A stretch of 64,000 nt of DNA from assembly GCA_002007465.1 (NCBI GenBank), contig LNAC01000038.1:5866238-5930237 (forward strand), read 5' to 3'. Both the position numbers and the translations under genes were made by a program. Positions 1-11,851 of the stretch are shown one piece after another. Numbering within the stretch: the first letter of the stretch is position 1; the number at the start of each line of letters is the position of its first letter. The notes under the pieces were generated by a model, which was not told the DNA's origin, did no database searches, and was given only the letters and a program-made list of their open reading frames with translations. The stretch is from Ailurus styani (taxonomy: Eukaryota; Chordata; Mammalia; Carnivora; Ailuridae).

Positions 1-803
1 AGATGATCTATAGCTGAGTCAATAATAGAATTGCTGGTATGTAACATACGTGCCCAAGGCATCCTCTGACCCATAAGAAAAGTTTCAATTCAGACTATGA
101 CTCTTCCAATAAGGCTAAGCATATGGTTTGTTGAAATTATACAATTGAACTCTTTAGAATAGGAAATGACCTTATAAATCAGCCATTCTAATATGTCTGA
201 GATGCATAGATTTAATATATTTACCCTAGGTACTTAGTCATTGAACATTGACTATATAGAGCTTAGATCAAATAAGCAAGCAACTATTTGAGTCTTAATG
301 TGGTGTTTAATTCTTCTAGTGTTTAGGTATATAAAGTGTATAGTTAATATTAACATGTAAATATAGATAATTTTCTTCAATAATCTTGCAGCCTTAGTAA
401 GAAATCTTTTGTCTTAAAGAAAAAGATATAATTAAGGTATAATAAAAGGTATAATACAATTAATATGTGAGCTACTCACATAGAAAAAAAAAGAAAAAGG
501 TATATGTTGTAATCATGTTGCTTTATTCTTATAATTTGGTGCTTTGTACTTTGGATATAATTGATACATGCTTATATTAAATCGAATTAACTATTTCTAA
601 CTATAAATCAGTGGTTTTAGTTTTAGTTTTTCAATGGTAACTATTTCTAATTGTTGAAATGCACAATTACAATTATAAAAGCGTTGAAAAGCTAACCAAT
701 CTCTGGGAAAGGGAACATATGCTTTTTAATTTTAACTCTAATTACAAGACACAATGTAATATTTAATCCTTAAGCCAGTAGCTATTGAGAACTCACTATA
801 TTT
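1..803. other. A+T-rich sequence, no gene seen
   Basis: No ORF of note and no repeat I can name. The stretch consists of A- and T-rich words with short A runs, for example near 484-497. It ends at the target-site duplication of the first SINE. Confidence 0.6.
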
Positions 804-817
804 AAAATACTATTTGA

Positions 818-970
818 GGGTGCCTTTGTGGCTCAGTGGGTTAAAGCCTCTGCCTTCGGCTCAGGTCATGATCTCAGGGTCCTGGGATCAAGTCCTGTAT
901 CAGGCTCTCTGCTCAGCAGGGAGCCTGCTTCCTTCTCTCTCTCTGCCTGCCTCTTTGCCTACTTGTGATA

Positions 971-1023
<53 letters not shown>

Positions 1024-1072
1024 GTCAAATAAATAAATAAAATCTTTAAAAAAAATAAAATAAAGTAAAAAT
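818..1072 (+). mobile_element. CAN-SINE (mustelid-type SINEC)
   Basis: tRNA-derived head (GTGGCTCAGTGGGTTAAAGCC), body with the GGCTCAGGTCATGATCTCAG motif, then a long CT-rich middle and an AAATAAATAAAATCTTTAAA tail. Imperfect TSD AAAATACTATTTG (about 804-817) and AAAATACTACTTGG (about 1073-1085) flanks it. Its (TC)n block is unusually expanded. The 72-aa and 83-aa open frames here are low-complexity translations of the SINE, not genes. Confidence 0.95.
972..1020. repeat. (TC)n microsatellite inside SINE
   Basis: Nearly pure TC dinucleotides for about 48 bp, growing from the normal CT-rich middle of the SINE. Likely length-polymorphic. Confidence 0.95.
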
Positions 1073-1089
1073 AAAATACTACTTGGCTC

Positions 1090-1838
1090 TATGACACTGT
1101 GAAATTTTCCAAAGATTATCAGAAGGTAAGCAATATGGAAAGGTGTTTTATAAAGTCCATTCAAAGGTCAATAACACTTGTAAAAAGCTAATTCTTTTGA
1201 ACTATTTGAACATGAGCTAATAATTTTTTAATATTACCAAACATACCTAGGATGCCAATGGATAACAGAAAAAGTAGGTCAGAATAAGTGAGCATCCTGG
1301 ATCCATAGTTTCAAAATGGTATTTTCTTTAGAGTGAATTGGAGAATTTGGACTGATGTAATCATATTCCATTCTTTTATTGGCTGGAAAGTGACTGGAGG
1401 ACTCTAAATAGGTAGGTGACCATGTCAGTCTTAGGATTGGTCTCGGTTGAGGTTAAGAACATTGCCAGTGTTCATCAATACCTGGTGTGCTTCTCCTTAT
1501 AGGAAGCACAGGAGGCTGTTTCCCAGGCCTCTTGCAATTAGGTAGAGCCTAGCTCTTCCTAAAGAACTTTAAACAGAAATGACATGCTTGACTCCTGGGC
1601 TGAATGATACTTCTCTTTCTCTTTCTATACTAACATGAGTTGGAAGCCACATCTTGAAATAATGGTGCATGGACCATGAAAGGGGCATGGACTAGATCCA
1701 TGAGTCTCTAAAGAACCACCAGATTGCAGGAGACATTTCCAGATCAACAAACAATCCTTTTCTATGCTATATTAATGGGATTTCTTTATTTTATTGTCAC
1801 TCAAGGATAATAACTTATCTTGAAAAATACAGATATTT
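1090..1838. other. Unclassified intergenic sequence
   Basis: Mixed-composition sequence without a long ORF or a recognisable repeat. It lies between two SINE insertions. Confidence 0.5.
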
Positions 1839-1857
1839 AAATATAGTAGATGCTATT

Positions 1858-2038
1858 GGGCGCCTGGGTGGCTCAGTGGGTTAAAGCCTCTGCCTTCGGC
1901 TCAGGTCAGGATCCCAGGGTCCTGGGATCGAGGCCCACATCGGGCTCTCTGCTCAGCAGGGAGCCTGCTTCCTCCTCTCTCCTCTCTCTCTGCCTGCCTC
2001 TCTGCCTACTTGTAATCTCTCTCTCTGTGTCAAATGAA

Positions 2039-2085
<47 letters not shown>
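1858..2085 (+). mobile_element. CAN-SINE (mustelid-type), perfect 19-bp TSD
   Basis: Full-length SINE starting GGGCGCCTGGGTGGCTCAG. The flanking duplication AAATATAGTAGATGCTATT is identical at 1839-1857 and 2086-2104, which with the canonical head points to a young insertion. The tail is an expanded (AAAT)n. The 63-aa frame here is a SINE translation. Confidence 0.97.
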
Positions 2086-2087
<2 letters not shown>

Positions 2088-2090
2088 ATA
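2037..2090. repeat. (AAAT)n microsatellite, SINE tail
   Basis: About 13 uninterrupted AAAT units in the 3' tail of the preceding SINE, merging into the A-rich start of its 3' TSD. Confidence 0.93.
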
Positions 2091-2104
2091 TAGTAGATGC
2101 TATT

Positions 2105-3420
2105 TAAGTAAGAGGGAGTAGGGTGTGAAGCAGGGAAAATAGTTGAAAGATGGGAAGTAAGACCTTAGTCCTATGAAGACACACAAAATCAAAAGGCAGA
2201 TAGATCTAAAGTCTTTAAAAATGGTCAAGGCATGATGTTTAAACATGACAGATGTTTGGTTTTTCAGAAGTGATCAGAAAGGGAAATAAGAAGTCTTATT
2301 ATATGGCAAAACAATGTTGCTTATTCCATAGGTATCCTGTTGATGTGATTGAAAATGTGTTTAAATGTGCTATTGTCCATACTAGGTCTGTTCTCTAGAG
2401 TACTTCATAAAATTTCTTAAAATAAGAATCGTTAGGTTTTTTGGAAGCATGCACTTTAGATATGTTTATTTATTTGTTCAAAAATATATACATTTTTATA
2501 TTTCATTATCATAAAATGAGAATATAAATAATTCCCCAATCAGAGAGTTGTTTTAGTACTAAGCAAATCTGTATTGCTGGTTGGGTGTTTCCAGCGGCAG
2601 ACTTTGGGATAAAATTTAGCTAGCTTGATGTTTTAAGTACTCTAGGATCAACACCTGTGGAAGTAAGGGGGAAGAAGTAAAAGTGCACCAAAGGGAGAAG
2701 TTCAGCTGCAATGTAGGCCTGGCAACAACCTCACCTGATCAGTTGGCGGAACTTTGGAACAAGAATAGTCTTTCAAAGTTTTCTCTAGTTGAGCTGAAAT
2801 GTCCAGGCCTTTATACTCCATAACAATCTGTCAGTGAATGTGGCCTGTCAGGGAAGGGAAAAATGGCAGCTGGTACCACACTTTCTTCATTGATTACCAC
2901 AACACAAAGTACTTGAAACAGACCTAAGCATATTGTAAGTGCTTTTTAATTTTTTATAGTGGAACAGCAAAATTTATATTTCCCATAGTAATACATTAAT
3001 TACACTTGAGAACATACATTAAAACTAAACAAGAATGCTATAAAGATAAATTAGTTACACTTTTTTCAAATATTGTCTATTAGTGGTTCAAAAATCCTTT
3101 CTCACTATAAATTAGAAGACTATAGTGGAGAAGGAAAAGGTTATAGTTGGTTTCTTTTATCTCTAAAATTCCACACTGTCCTGAACTCATTAGGTCCGTT
3201 TAGAGCCCCTCTTGTGTTGGGGCAAAGAGAAAGATATTTTAGAAGCAAAGAGGGGAATATATATGCACAACTTATTTACTTTAAATCTGGCTTCAAGAAT
3301 CCTAAAGCTGTTTTTGTCACCTGGGTGTTGGGGTTAATGTAGAGCATGAAATCATCCGTAATAGCTGGCTTGCTAAAGTCTAACACAGAGGCCGCTGGGG
3401 GCAGGGAAGTTTTTGGAGAA
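2105..3420. other. Unclassified sequence, partly less A+T-rich
   Basis: The part from about 2570 to 2900 is richer in G+C than its surroundings and looks like non-simple sequence, possibly an old LTR or ERV remnant. I cannot assign it to a family. The 89-aa frame at 3073-3342 has no recognisable domain and no coding context. Confidence 0.4.
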
Positions 3421-3435
3421 GGGCATAGGCTTTTG

Positions 3436-3648
3436 TTTTTTGTTTTTTGGAGTCTTTTTTAAGATTTTATTTATTTATTTGAGACAGAGAGAGAGAGTGA
3501 GAGAGAGAGCATGAGAGGGGAGAAGGTCAGAGGAGAAGCAGACTCTCCATGGAGCTGGGAGTCCGATGTGGGACTCGATCCTGGGACTCCGGGATCATGA
3601 CCTGAGCCAAAGGCAGTCACTTAACCAACTGAGCCACCCAAGCGCCCA
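3436..3648 (-). mobile_element. CAN-SINE, antisense, older SINEC type
   Basis: Read on the minus strand: head TGGGTGGCTCAGTTGGTTAA, then GTGACTGCCTTTGGCTCAGG, a CT-rich middle and the AAATAAATAAAATCTT tail. TSD GGGCATAGGCTTTTG is perfect at 3421-3435 and 3649-3663. The GTTGGTTAA head differs from the mustelid-type GTGGGTTAAAGCC copies, so this is a different subfamily. Confidence 0.95.
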
Positions 3649-3736
3649 GGGCATAGGCTTTTGGAATGCCGAGGCCTGTGTGACCACTCTGCCTTGGAAT
3701 GTTGCCAGAATTTGCCGTCCCCAAAGTTTCATTTCT

Positions 3737-3925
3737 TTTTTTTTTTTTTTTTTTAGGATTTTATTTATTTATTTGACAGAGAGACAGCACAAGCAGGCAG
3801 GATTTCAGGCAGAGAGGGAGAAGCAAACTCCCCCCTGAGCAGGGAGCCCTGTGCAGGGATTGATCTGAGGTCTCTGGGATGGCGACCTGAGCGGAAGTCA
3901 GACGCTTAACCAACTGAGCCTCCCT
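3737..3925 (-). mobile_element. CAN-SINE, antisense, second tandem neighbour
   Basis: Begins with a T-run, then TTTTATTTATTTATTTGACAG (tail) and ends with CAACTGAGCC (head), all antisense. Only about 75 bp separates it from the previous antisense SINE. I do not see a convincing TSD. Confidence 0.9.
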
Positions 3926-5263
3926 GAAACTTTCTTAGCCCAAACCATCGCCCTGTGACCTACAAGATGCATGCATTGTCCCTTAGGCTATGTTTAGCAG
4001 AACTCCCAGAACGCGCAGATTAGCATATCCCATTCTCCTGGTAAACAGATCCTCCCATTTCCAGTAAGACCCCTTGGCACACATCACATTCTTGAGAAAC
4101 AGTGGTAAGGATTTGTGATTATCCTGAAGGACCAGTAAAAGTGGGACCAATGAAGAGTAAAGGGTCTTCATCTCTGAGTGCTGACCCCCTTGCTTTTTCC
4201 TCTCTTTCACAGCAAAGTTTGGAGTGATCTTTCATCCATCAGTACAGGGATTGCTGGCCATTCCCCGCGCCTGGGAAGCTCTTTGGTGACCTTGGTTAAT
4301 TCAAATCCTTGGGCTCACCCAATGGCAAATATTCACAGCAGGATTTGTCTTATCTAGATGGCCATTCCTCTTAGCAATACACCTTTACGCCTGTTTTCTA
4401 GTAGTGTATTCCACAGAAACTTTTTCTGAGCAGTAATCTTGAACCTCTAGACAAGACATGTGGCAAATTACCTTTAAAGTTTAAAACAGCAATGTATCTC
4501 CACAGACTTACTTAGGCATTGTGAAAACTCTAGCATCCTTATGTTGAAAACCATGGAAGGACAGGTCTAAATCTATTTCTCTTTCTCTCCGTCTCTCTTA
4601 TGCTGTGTCAGCTCCAGACAGCCACTTACTCTGGGACCTTGTCAGCTGAAAATTTCAGAGTTAATATCCTCCAAAGTCAGTGGTCACATGATACCCTCTT
4701 CACTGTGCTTACAGTTGTGGAGAGGAAACTCCACTTCCTCACAGGGCCATTATATGACAAGGATCTTGAACACTCAACTCTCTTTTTTATTGATTTCTCA
4801 CCTACTTTGTATCAGGTTTAATAATGATTTAAGGATGCTAAAATCACCTTGGAGATACCGATCAACTAAATAGTTTATCAATTTAGTTACTCATATTAAA
4901 ACTGGAGATACAAGACACATGCTTTTTTCAACTGTGTTCTCAGCTGAAACACCAAACCCAGAAGAAGCCTGTTTAACATTCTATAATTGTTTTGTTTTGT
5001 TTTGTTTCTTAGACCATATTTGAAAGACTGGTAGATTAAAATATTTGGCTTCTCATTGCAATATGGAAAACACATAATGGTTGGGACAATCTGAAATCCT
5101 TAATTCTTGGGTAAGTCAAATGAACTACATTACTGAGCACCTAATTACATTTTTAAAAGTATATAGACTTTGACGTAGTAATTCAATTTTTATGAATTTA
5201 ACCCTATAAAAATACTCAATCGTGTCTACATGAAATTTCAAAACAGTATTTTTTTTTTCTCGT
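3926..5263. other. Unclassified sequence
   Basis: About 3930-4440 is more G+C-rich than most of the window and is non-repetitive within it, so it may be an old retroviral-type or DNA element that I cannot name. A short (GTTTT)n tract lies at about 4989-5007. The 60-75-aa frames here lack recognisable domains. Confidence 0.4.
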
Positions 5264-5278
5264 AAAAAGGTAGACTGC

Positions 5279-5481
5279 GGGCGCCTGGGTGGCTCAGTGG
5301 GTTAAAGCCTCTGCTTTCGGCTCAGGTCATGATCTCAGCGTCCTGGGATCGAGGCCCGCATCGGGCTCTCTGCTCAGCAGGGAACCTGCTTCCTCCTCTC
5401 CCTGTCTCTCTGCCTGCCTCTCTGCCTACTTGTAATCTCTCTCTCTGTGTCAAATAAATAAATAAAATCTTTAAAAAAAAA
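5279..5481 (+). mobile_element. CAN-SINE (mustelid-type)
   Basis: Complete copy with the GGGCGCCTGGGTGGCTCAG start and the GTTAAAGCC head. TSD AAAAAGGTAGACTGC is perfect at 5264-5278 and 5482-5496, indicating a recent insertion. Confidence 0.97.
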
Positions 5482-5496
5482 AAAAAGGTAGACTGC

Positions 5497-6234
5497 TTAG
5501 TTCTTTCTCAGGATGGGGACTTTATTTTAATACATTTTAAATGGAATATTATTTTGTATACAAAATAAATTAGATATCTGTGATATTCAGAAAGTTTTGT
5601 TAGTGCTGTGACAAGATTAACAAATATAAGATTTAATGACTATTTCATTTATTTGTAAGTATATACATGCATATGTATAGTACATGTATACATTGTATAT
5701 ATATTTTCATGTAAATGAAAATTTTCTGAAAAAAAATCCACAAGAAATTGTTAAATAGTAGATAAACCTTAGCAGATAACTTGTATTTGCAATCAGAGAG
5801 GAAGATAAATTGCATGTTACATTTATCAGAACTAAGGTAATACAAATTAGTTAAAACATATACTATAGTGAATTATTAATCTGCACAATATTTTATAAAG
5901 TTATTAATATCAAAACAGGTAATAAATATGATCTTAAATGCAGATTAAATAAATGAGCATAAAAAACTCTGAAAGATATAATCAAAAAGTATTAAGGACT
6001 GAGATTGATAGTTAGCAAAGAACTTCCTTACACCTGATTTTAAAGCATAATTGAATAAAATTTATGGTAAAACATAAACCATAAAATTTAAACAAATTTA
6101 GCCTACATTAACTTTGAGTGAAGCAATGAGATAATTATGGAAACAGGTAATTGAATAAAATTACCTGCTTTTCCTGGCATTCAAAGAAGAAACAACTTTT
6201 GATTCCCTAATTTTGATACTCAAATGCAAGAATA
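5497..6234. other. A+T-rich sequence, nothing recognised
   Basis: No ORF above chance, no simple repeat of note and no TE signature that I recognise. Confidence 0.5.
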
Positions 6235-6249
6235 AAAAATCCTTTGTGG

Positions 6250-6451
6250 GGCACTGGGGTGGCTCAGTCAGTTAAACATCCCACTCTTGATTTTGGCTCA
6301 GGTCATGATCTTGGGGTCATGAGATGGGAACCCCATGTTGGGTTCCCTGTTGGGCGTGGAGCCTGTTTAAGATTCTTTCTCTCCCTCTTCATCTGCCCTT
6401 CCCCAACCCCCTTTCTCTCTCTCTCTCTCTCTCTCTCTCAAAAACAAAACA
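6250..6451 (+). mobile_element. CAN-SINE, older SINEC type
   Basis: GGGGTGGCTCAGTCAGTTAAAC head, ATTTTGGCTCAGGTCATGAT, GTGGAGCCTG and a (CT)n block, followed by a CAAAAACAAAACA tail. TSD AAAAAATCCTTTGTGG-like at 6235-6249 and 6452-6466 has one mismatch. The CAGTTAAAC head marks an older subfamily than the GTGGGTTAAAGCC copies. Confidence 0.93.
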
Positions 6452-6466
6452 AAAAAATCTTTGTGG

Positions 6467-7224
6467 AAAACTCATCTGAAAAACATAGGCAAATGCTTAA
6501 TGGACAGATGGATTAAATAGAACTTTTTTCTCAAGAAGACATACAAATGGCCAGAATGTACATGAACAGGTGTTCAAATCACTAATCATCAGGGAAATGC
6601 AAGTCAAAACCACAAAGAGATACCACTTCACACCTGATGGAATGGCTGTCATCAAAAAACAAAAGATAAGGATGTGGAGAAAAGGGAACCCCTTATACAC
6701 TATTAGTGGGAATGTAAATTAATAAACCACTATGGAACACATTATAGAGTTTCCTCAAGAAATTAAATTAGAACCAATCCTACTTTGGTATATATCCAAA
6801 GGAAACAAAATACTTCATTCAAAGAGATACCTACACTACTATGTTCATTGTAGCATTATTCACAATAGCCAAGCTATGGAAACAACCTAAGGGTCCATCA
6901 GTGGAGGATTGGATGAAGAAAATGTGGTATATGTATACAATGAAATTTCATTCAACCATGAGAAAACTATTCCCAAATTCACAAATCCAGCCATTGTGAC
7001 AAGATGAATGCAACTTGAGGGCACTATGCTAAGCGAAATAAAAGAAATACTTGGGCACCTGGGTGGCTCAGTGGGTTAAAGCCTCTGCCTTTGGCTCAGG
7101 TCATGATCTCAGGGTCCTGGGATCAAGGCCCGCATCGGGCTCTCTGCTCAGCGAGGAGCCTGCTTCCTCCTCTCTCTCTCTACCTGCCTCTCTGCCTACT
7201 TGTGATCTCTCTCTCTCCGGCAAA

Positions 7225-7255
<31 letters not shown>

Positions 7256-7440
7256 ATCTTTTAAAAAAATAAAACAAATACTTTATGATATCCATTATTA
7301 TATGTAGAATCTTTTAAAAAACTGAACAATGCTAACACTATGATGGTAATTGTAGTAAAATATATAAGTGGATCAAATTAATGTATTGTACAAATTAAAC
7401 TTATGCAATGTTGTATTTCAATTATATCTCAAAACAAGGG
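6467..7440 (+). mobile_element. Old LINE-1 3' part (L1MA/L1MB-like), interrupted by a SINE
   Basis: From about 6535 the sequence follows the end of L1 ORF2: ACATACAAATGGCC, ATCATCAGGGAAATGCAAG, GGATGTGGAGAAAAGGGAAC and TTCACAATAGCCAAG. After the nested SINE it resumes with AAATACTTTATGATATC and ends in an L1M-type 3'UTR (CAATTATATCTCAAAACAAG). Truncated at the 5' side, many stops and no poly(A) remaining. ORF2 function is lost. Confidence 0.88.
7053..7266 (+). mobile_element. CAN-SINE (mustelid-type) nested in L1
   Basis: Inserted into the old L1 within its AAGTGAAATAA..AAATACT region. TSD AAATAAAAGAAATACTT / AAATAAAACAAATACTT lies at 7036-7052 and 7267-7283. Complete head and an expanded (AAAT)n tail at about 7222-7257. 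Confidence 0.96.
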
Positions 7441-8499
7441 AATAAAACAAAGAAAAGGATTTGTTTTCTTTTTCTTTAACTTTCCTGTCTTGTCTTTGGC
7501 ATAAATTTGTTTACATTTTAAAGGATAGTAAACCTTATTTTTTACCTAGGCTAAAGCAGTGTAGGAAGCCAGTAGACCCAAATACAAAATGAAGATTTAA
7601 AAAATAGATTATTTATGATGGGTGCATTTTAGACTGCCATTGAATTGAAATTATAATTTAATTGTTTCCTTGAGGTAATTAAAGTACCATGAGATGTCAG
7701 TGAGTTTTCCTTGATCCTCTTCAAGAATAGACCATGTGAACAACTGTTCAATACACTAAGTACACTTCCAAGATTAAGAATAATTTTTATTAAGATATAT
7801 AAAATAAAAATGAAAGAAAAAACAAAATATTCAAGTCTGTTAAACCTAAAATATAATTTCATAGAAAAATACCTGAATAAAATAGATATTAAGCACTGTT
7901 TCTCTGGATAGGTGAATAAGGGAGCTAATAATAAAATCAGTAAGTTCTCTATTTTTAAAAACTTAACACATTGCTTATTTGTAATTACAAATTAAATTGT
8001 CATGTATACCATGTGCAATTTTATCTTATATTAAATATGTCTAAACATGACTATTCTATTTTCCATGTGTACCTAGGTGTGACCTAGATAAATAGAGAGT
8101 TTTACCATGTTTATTGTTGGAAAATTCAATAATTTAAGATACCAGGTTTTTTTTAAACCACCTATAGATTTAAAACAATAAAAATACCAACTAGGTTGTA
8201 GAAATTGAAAATGTGACTCTAAAAAACATTTAAATACACAGTCACTAGAGTTACCAAATCCATTTTGAAAAGGAAGTAGGAGGAATTACTCTTCCTTCCT
8301 TGAGGAGTTACTAAACTACTGCAGTATTCAAAATAGTGTCTTCCTGTCATTGACTTAGACACATCACCCAACGGATCAGGTAAGTGAGTCCAGAAATAGA
8401 CCAGCTTGCTTATTTTCAACAAAGTTGCAAAGCCAATTCAGTGGAAAGAGCATATAATCTTAAGATGTGACACTGGAACAACATTGAATTTTGCTCCAT
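7441..8499. other. A+T-rich sequence, nothing recognised
   Basis: The frames at 7629-7862 (-), 7711-7911 (+) and 8219-8422 (-) are short, have no domain and have chance-like composition. No repeat family recognised. Confidence 0.5.
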
Positions 8500-8968
8500 A
8501 TGTTGCATTATATGTAAACATTAACTGACAATGGATCATGGTCCTAAATATAAAACTTAAAACTGTATACTTCTAAAAGTAAACCTAAAAAAAAGTATTT
8601 ATAATCCTAGATTGGCAAAAGATTGTTTTTAGTTACAATACCAGAAGCCCATCCCATAAAAGTAAATAGAACTTACACATTGGACATGGCCAAAATTGAG
8701 AGTGTCTACTTTTTGAAAAAGACTGCTGAGAGAATGAAATAGCAATATAAAACTGGGAAAGATATTTGCAATTCCTATATCTTATAATGCAGTTATACTC
8801 CGAATACATAAAGAGCTCTCAATACTTAATAATAAGGGCAGATTTACATAAACATGTAGCAAAGAAGATGTACAGATAACAAATAAGCATATGGAAAGAT
8901 ACTAGATATCATTAAATATTAGAGACATGAAAATTAACCGCGATGAGATGGTATCACTGTTAGAATTT
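8500..8968 (+). mobile_element. Degenerate LINE-1 ORF2 fragment (L1M)
   Basis: Reads in order like the C-terminal third of L1 ORF2: ATGGATCATGGTCCTAAAT, then the ATAAAAGTAAATAGA region, GGGAAAGATATTTGCAA, ATAAAGAGCTCTCAATACT, AGAAGATGTACAGATAACAA, and a GATGAGATGGTATCAC end. Heavily mutated and truncated at both sides. The homology stops near 8968. Confidence 0.8.
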
Positions 8969-11158
8969 CCTAGAAGCAAAGACACCACCTATAGCCTCTT
9001 TGTACTGTTTCAACTCCTCACACAAATGTGGCTTCAGGAAATTATTCTTTTTAAATTGGAGCTCAGCACTCTAAGTGAGCATGTTCCAGTAAAACACGTA
9101 AAGGCTAGATCATCCTTAATATGGAAGTCACAGTGTTATCACCATCAGTCTGCCACTCATAGTAGTTAGTTACAAGAGGAAACCGATCCAGGGGACATTT
9201 TTAGATTAACCTATTGATGAGAGCCTAGACAGGGAACACTGTAGAAGAGCCCTTGGGACCACAGATATTGCTGTAGCAATCTTTGGAAAATACACTATCT
9301 ACCACAATGGGAACCACATATTTACAGAGTATCTAAGAATTTCCCCCACAACTTAGTTACTGTAAAGGAAAAGAAGAACAAAACATGCCTTTAAAATATC
9401 AAGATTAAGAGAGTTGCCTACCAATGAGGAGCAATTAAAATGCCAACCTCACCTATATATGTACATCACAGTTCACCTGGAAAAGATCGTTCCTCCTAAT
9501 TATGTAAATAAGGGAATTCAGAAAGGCATTATCCCAGGATTGTGATGTTACTAAGGAATTAAATCTTCTGTTCTCTGATATATATCTGGTATGCAAAGCT
9601 TGTCCTTGTAGAAGATGTGTATCGTTTTAAAGCAGCTAACTTAAAATGCCCAAAGCTGACTCCCTACAAGTTCCCAATCTCTCATTCCCTAGTATCACAC
9701 TATTTTCTCTTTATGGTGCATATATATAAGGTATAAAGCAATATATTACTGCCTCTTCCCTTGAACTCATAATGTTATCTCTTTATTTGAGACAAGCATC
9801 CAGTCATTTTCTTTCCTCTTGTCACAAGTGCATATTGTTACTTTCATTCTTTAGATAATTGCCTCTTTCCTTTTTATTACCCTGTTTTTGGCTGACTTCC
9901 ACATCATAGCCACAATAAGATAACATGAACAACTCCTAAGTAAGATGATAGTCTTAAGGCTGCTGACCAGAAAATTCTATATCTTAGTAGGAGTTATAGA
10001 TGCAACAATGCCTTTAGGATTTCTCTCAAGAAAGCAAAAAGTAGCAGATGTGCCTGGTTATTTGTTTTAGACCCTAAGTTATACTTGTCAGGATGCAGAA
10101 AGCGATCCTGCTCTTTCTCTGTATGCTAATCAAAGCATTAATTCCTTCATAAGGCCATGGAATTTTAAGAGCTTGGTTTCTAGTCAATCTGGCATTAAAT
10201 GAGGTGTGTTTTGTTTCTGTTTTGTTTTTGTAACTTCGCCTTTCATCTAAATAGGGTAACCAAAACTATTTAAAGATTCAACTTATAAATTCAGATCAAA
10301 ACAGAAGACAAACTTCTTATCAAAAATTGAAGATAATGTATTTTACAAAAATAAAAATTATATATGGCTAAAATGCAAAATTAGTTATTTTATACTTCAG
10401 GAGTGGTAGTAAAAAGAGGCAAAGAAATAAGAAATATGACACTTTTTTCACTAAATCTGAGGAAAATACAAAAAATAATTTTCCTGTAGTGTCTAGGATT
10501 TTTGCAAAATTTATCTCTTTGTCACTATTATAGAACGTTTTGGTGATAGATGAAACATATTCTCTGAGAAAAAAATAGACTGGACTAATCAATGAGTCCA
10601 CATCTTTTACAAGACATTTCCACATCATTCCACATCATTCATGGCTGAAAAGTATCAGAGCACTCTTGCTCACTACCCACTCTCATGCCCATCTCTAGTA
10701 TTTTTAATGTGTCTCTCATACTACTATTCCCTAAAGGTACACCTCGAATGTCACTGATCTTCCATGTCCCTGGTAAGCAAGGAAAATGTCAAGTTGGATC
10801 TGGTTACACTGTTGTTATTAGAAAACATTGATGCTATAAAAAATATATAGCACAGAAGAGATAGTTTAGGTGACCCTCACTATCCAATTTTTGGAAAAAA
10901 CAGTAGTTGTAACAATGATATAAACAGTAATAACAATAATAATATTCCTGTACCTAGTTAAGTCTCTGAAAGATTGATTCCCTACTGATGTTCAAACAAG
11001 AAAAGTCAACATAAAATGCATAAAAAGGAAAATGTATAATTGAAGAAACAACTAGAATAAGATGTGTTTATATGTATTTAATTTTTAAAAAGAGGGGACA
11101 AAGTATATGTTTTCTCTTTTTAACAGAATTTAGGTTTGCAAAATATGAACATGTCTAT
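8969..11158. other. Unclassified sequence
   Basis: About 9160-10200 is non-simple sequence with a TATA-like stretch near 9720-9735 and could be a worn LTR element, but I recognise no family. The 86-aa minus frame at 10368-10628 has no recognisable domain. Nothing else stands out. Confidence 0.35.
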
Positions 11159-11530
11159 CACACATATAGCAGTGTCAATTTCATGGGCCTGTGACTTGTA
11201 CAGATGCACAGAACCCAGTATTTATGGTGCCCTTTATGCCCTGATATCACCATCTTGAAATTCTTAATAATTTTATTTTTGAAATTGTGTTTTGCAAGCA
11301 AAGTCTGACATGACCATTGAGCTTGCATGTGAGCAGAGGAGATGTACACAAGATGCTTTTCCCAGTTCTTTGATGCCTCCTTTGTATATCCAGTAAACAC
11401 TAGATTCTGATGAATCTGAAATGCAGGGTAGTTCAGTGAGAGTCAAGGCAAATTTGAGGCAAGCTTGTTATGGTAGCTCACCTTGTTGGTCACTTTGAAT
11501 CTTGCAGAACTAGCACGCTTTGGAGGCTGT
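11159..11530. mobile_element. Possible hAT-type DNA transposon remnant
   Basis: TCTTGAAATTCTTAATAATT, followed by a TTTTGAAATTGTG junction, resembles an internal block I associate with mammalian hAT-Tip100-type MITEs (MER91/MER115-like). The family assignment is from memory and weak. No terminal repeats are resolved. The 80-aa antisense frame here has no recognised domain. Confidence 0.3.
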
Positions 11531-11851
11531 GAGGATTCTGTGCTCATTTCATCAATAGGGGTGACTGAATAACCCGGGTCACTGATGGTCCTAAGAGGCT
11601 GCACTTTCCATATGAACTTTTCAGTACTGACTGACTACTTATGCTGAATATCATGGCATAGAAGTAAAGGGAGAAATGGAATAACCCATAGTTTTGTTTC
11701 ATTTTCTTTTCATTCCATTTGTACTCACCTGTAAGCCAAAGAGAGAGAGTTTCGGTAGTATGTACTATACGGAAGTAAAATAGCAATAGTTGAGCTAGAT
11801 TTCTGCAGTGCTTTCTTTCTTTTTTTTTTTCCTGTTAATAATGAAATGCAT

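Noticed and set aside
814..1164. Open frames of 72 aa (+) and 83 aa (-)
   Set aside because: They are translations of a CAN-SINE and its (TC)n block (SLSLSL / EREREREI runs), not genes. The same applies to similar frames at the other SINEs.
4188..4215. Pyrimidine-rich tract ending in TTTCACAG, like a splice acceptor
   Set aside because: No open frame downstream, no donor partner and no exon-like conservation that I can judge. Such tracts occur often by chance.
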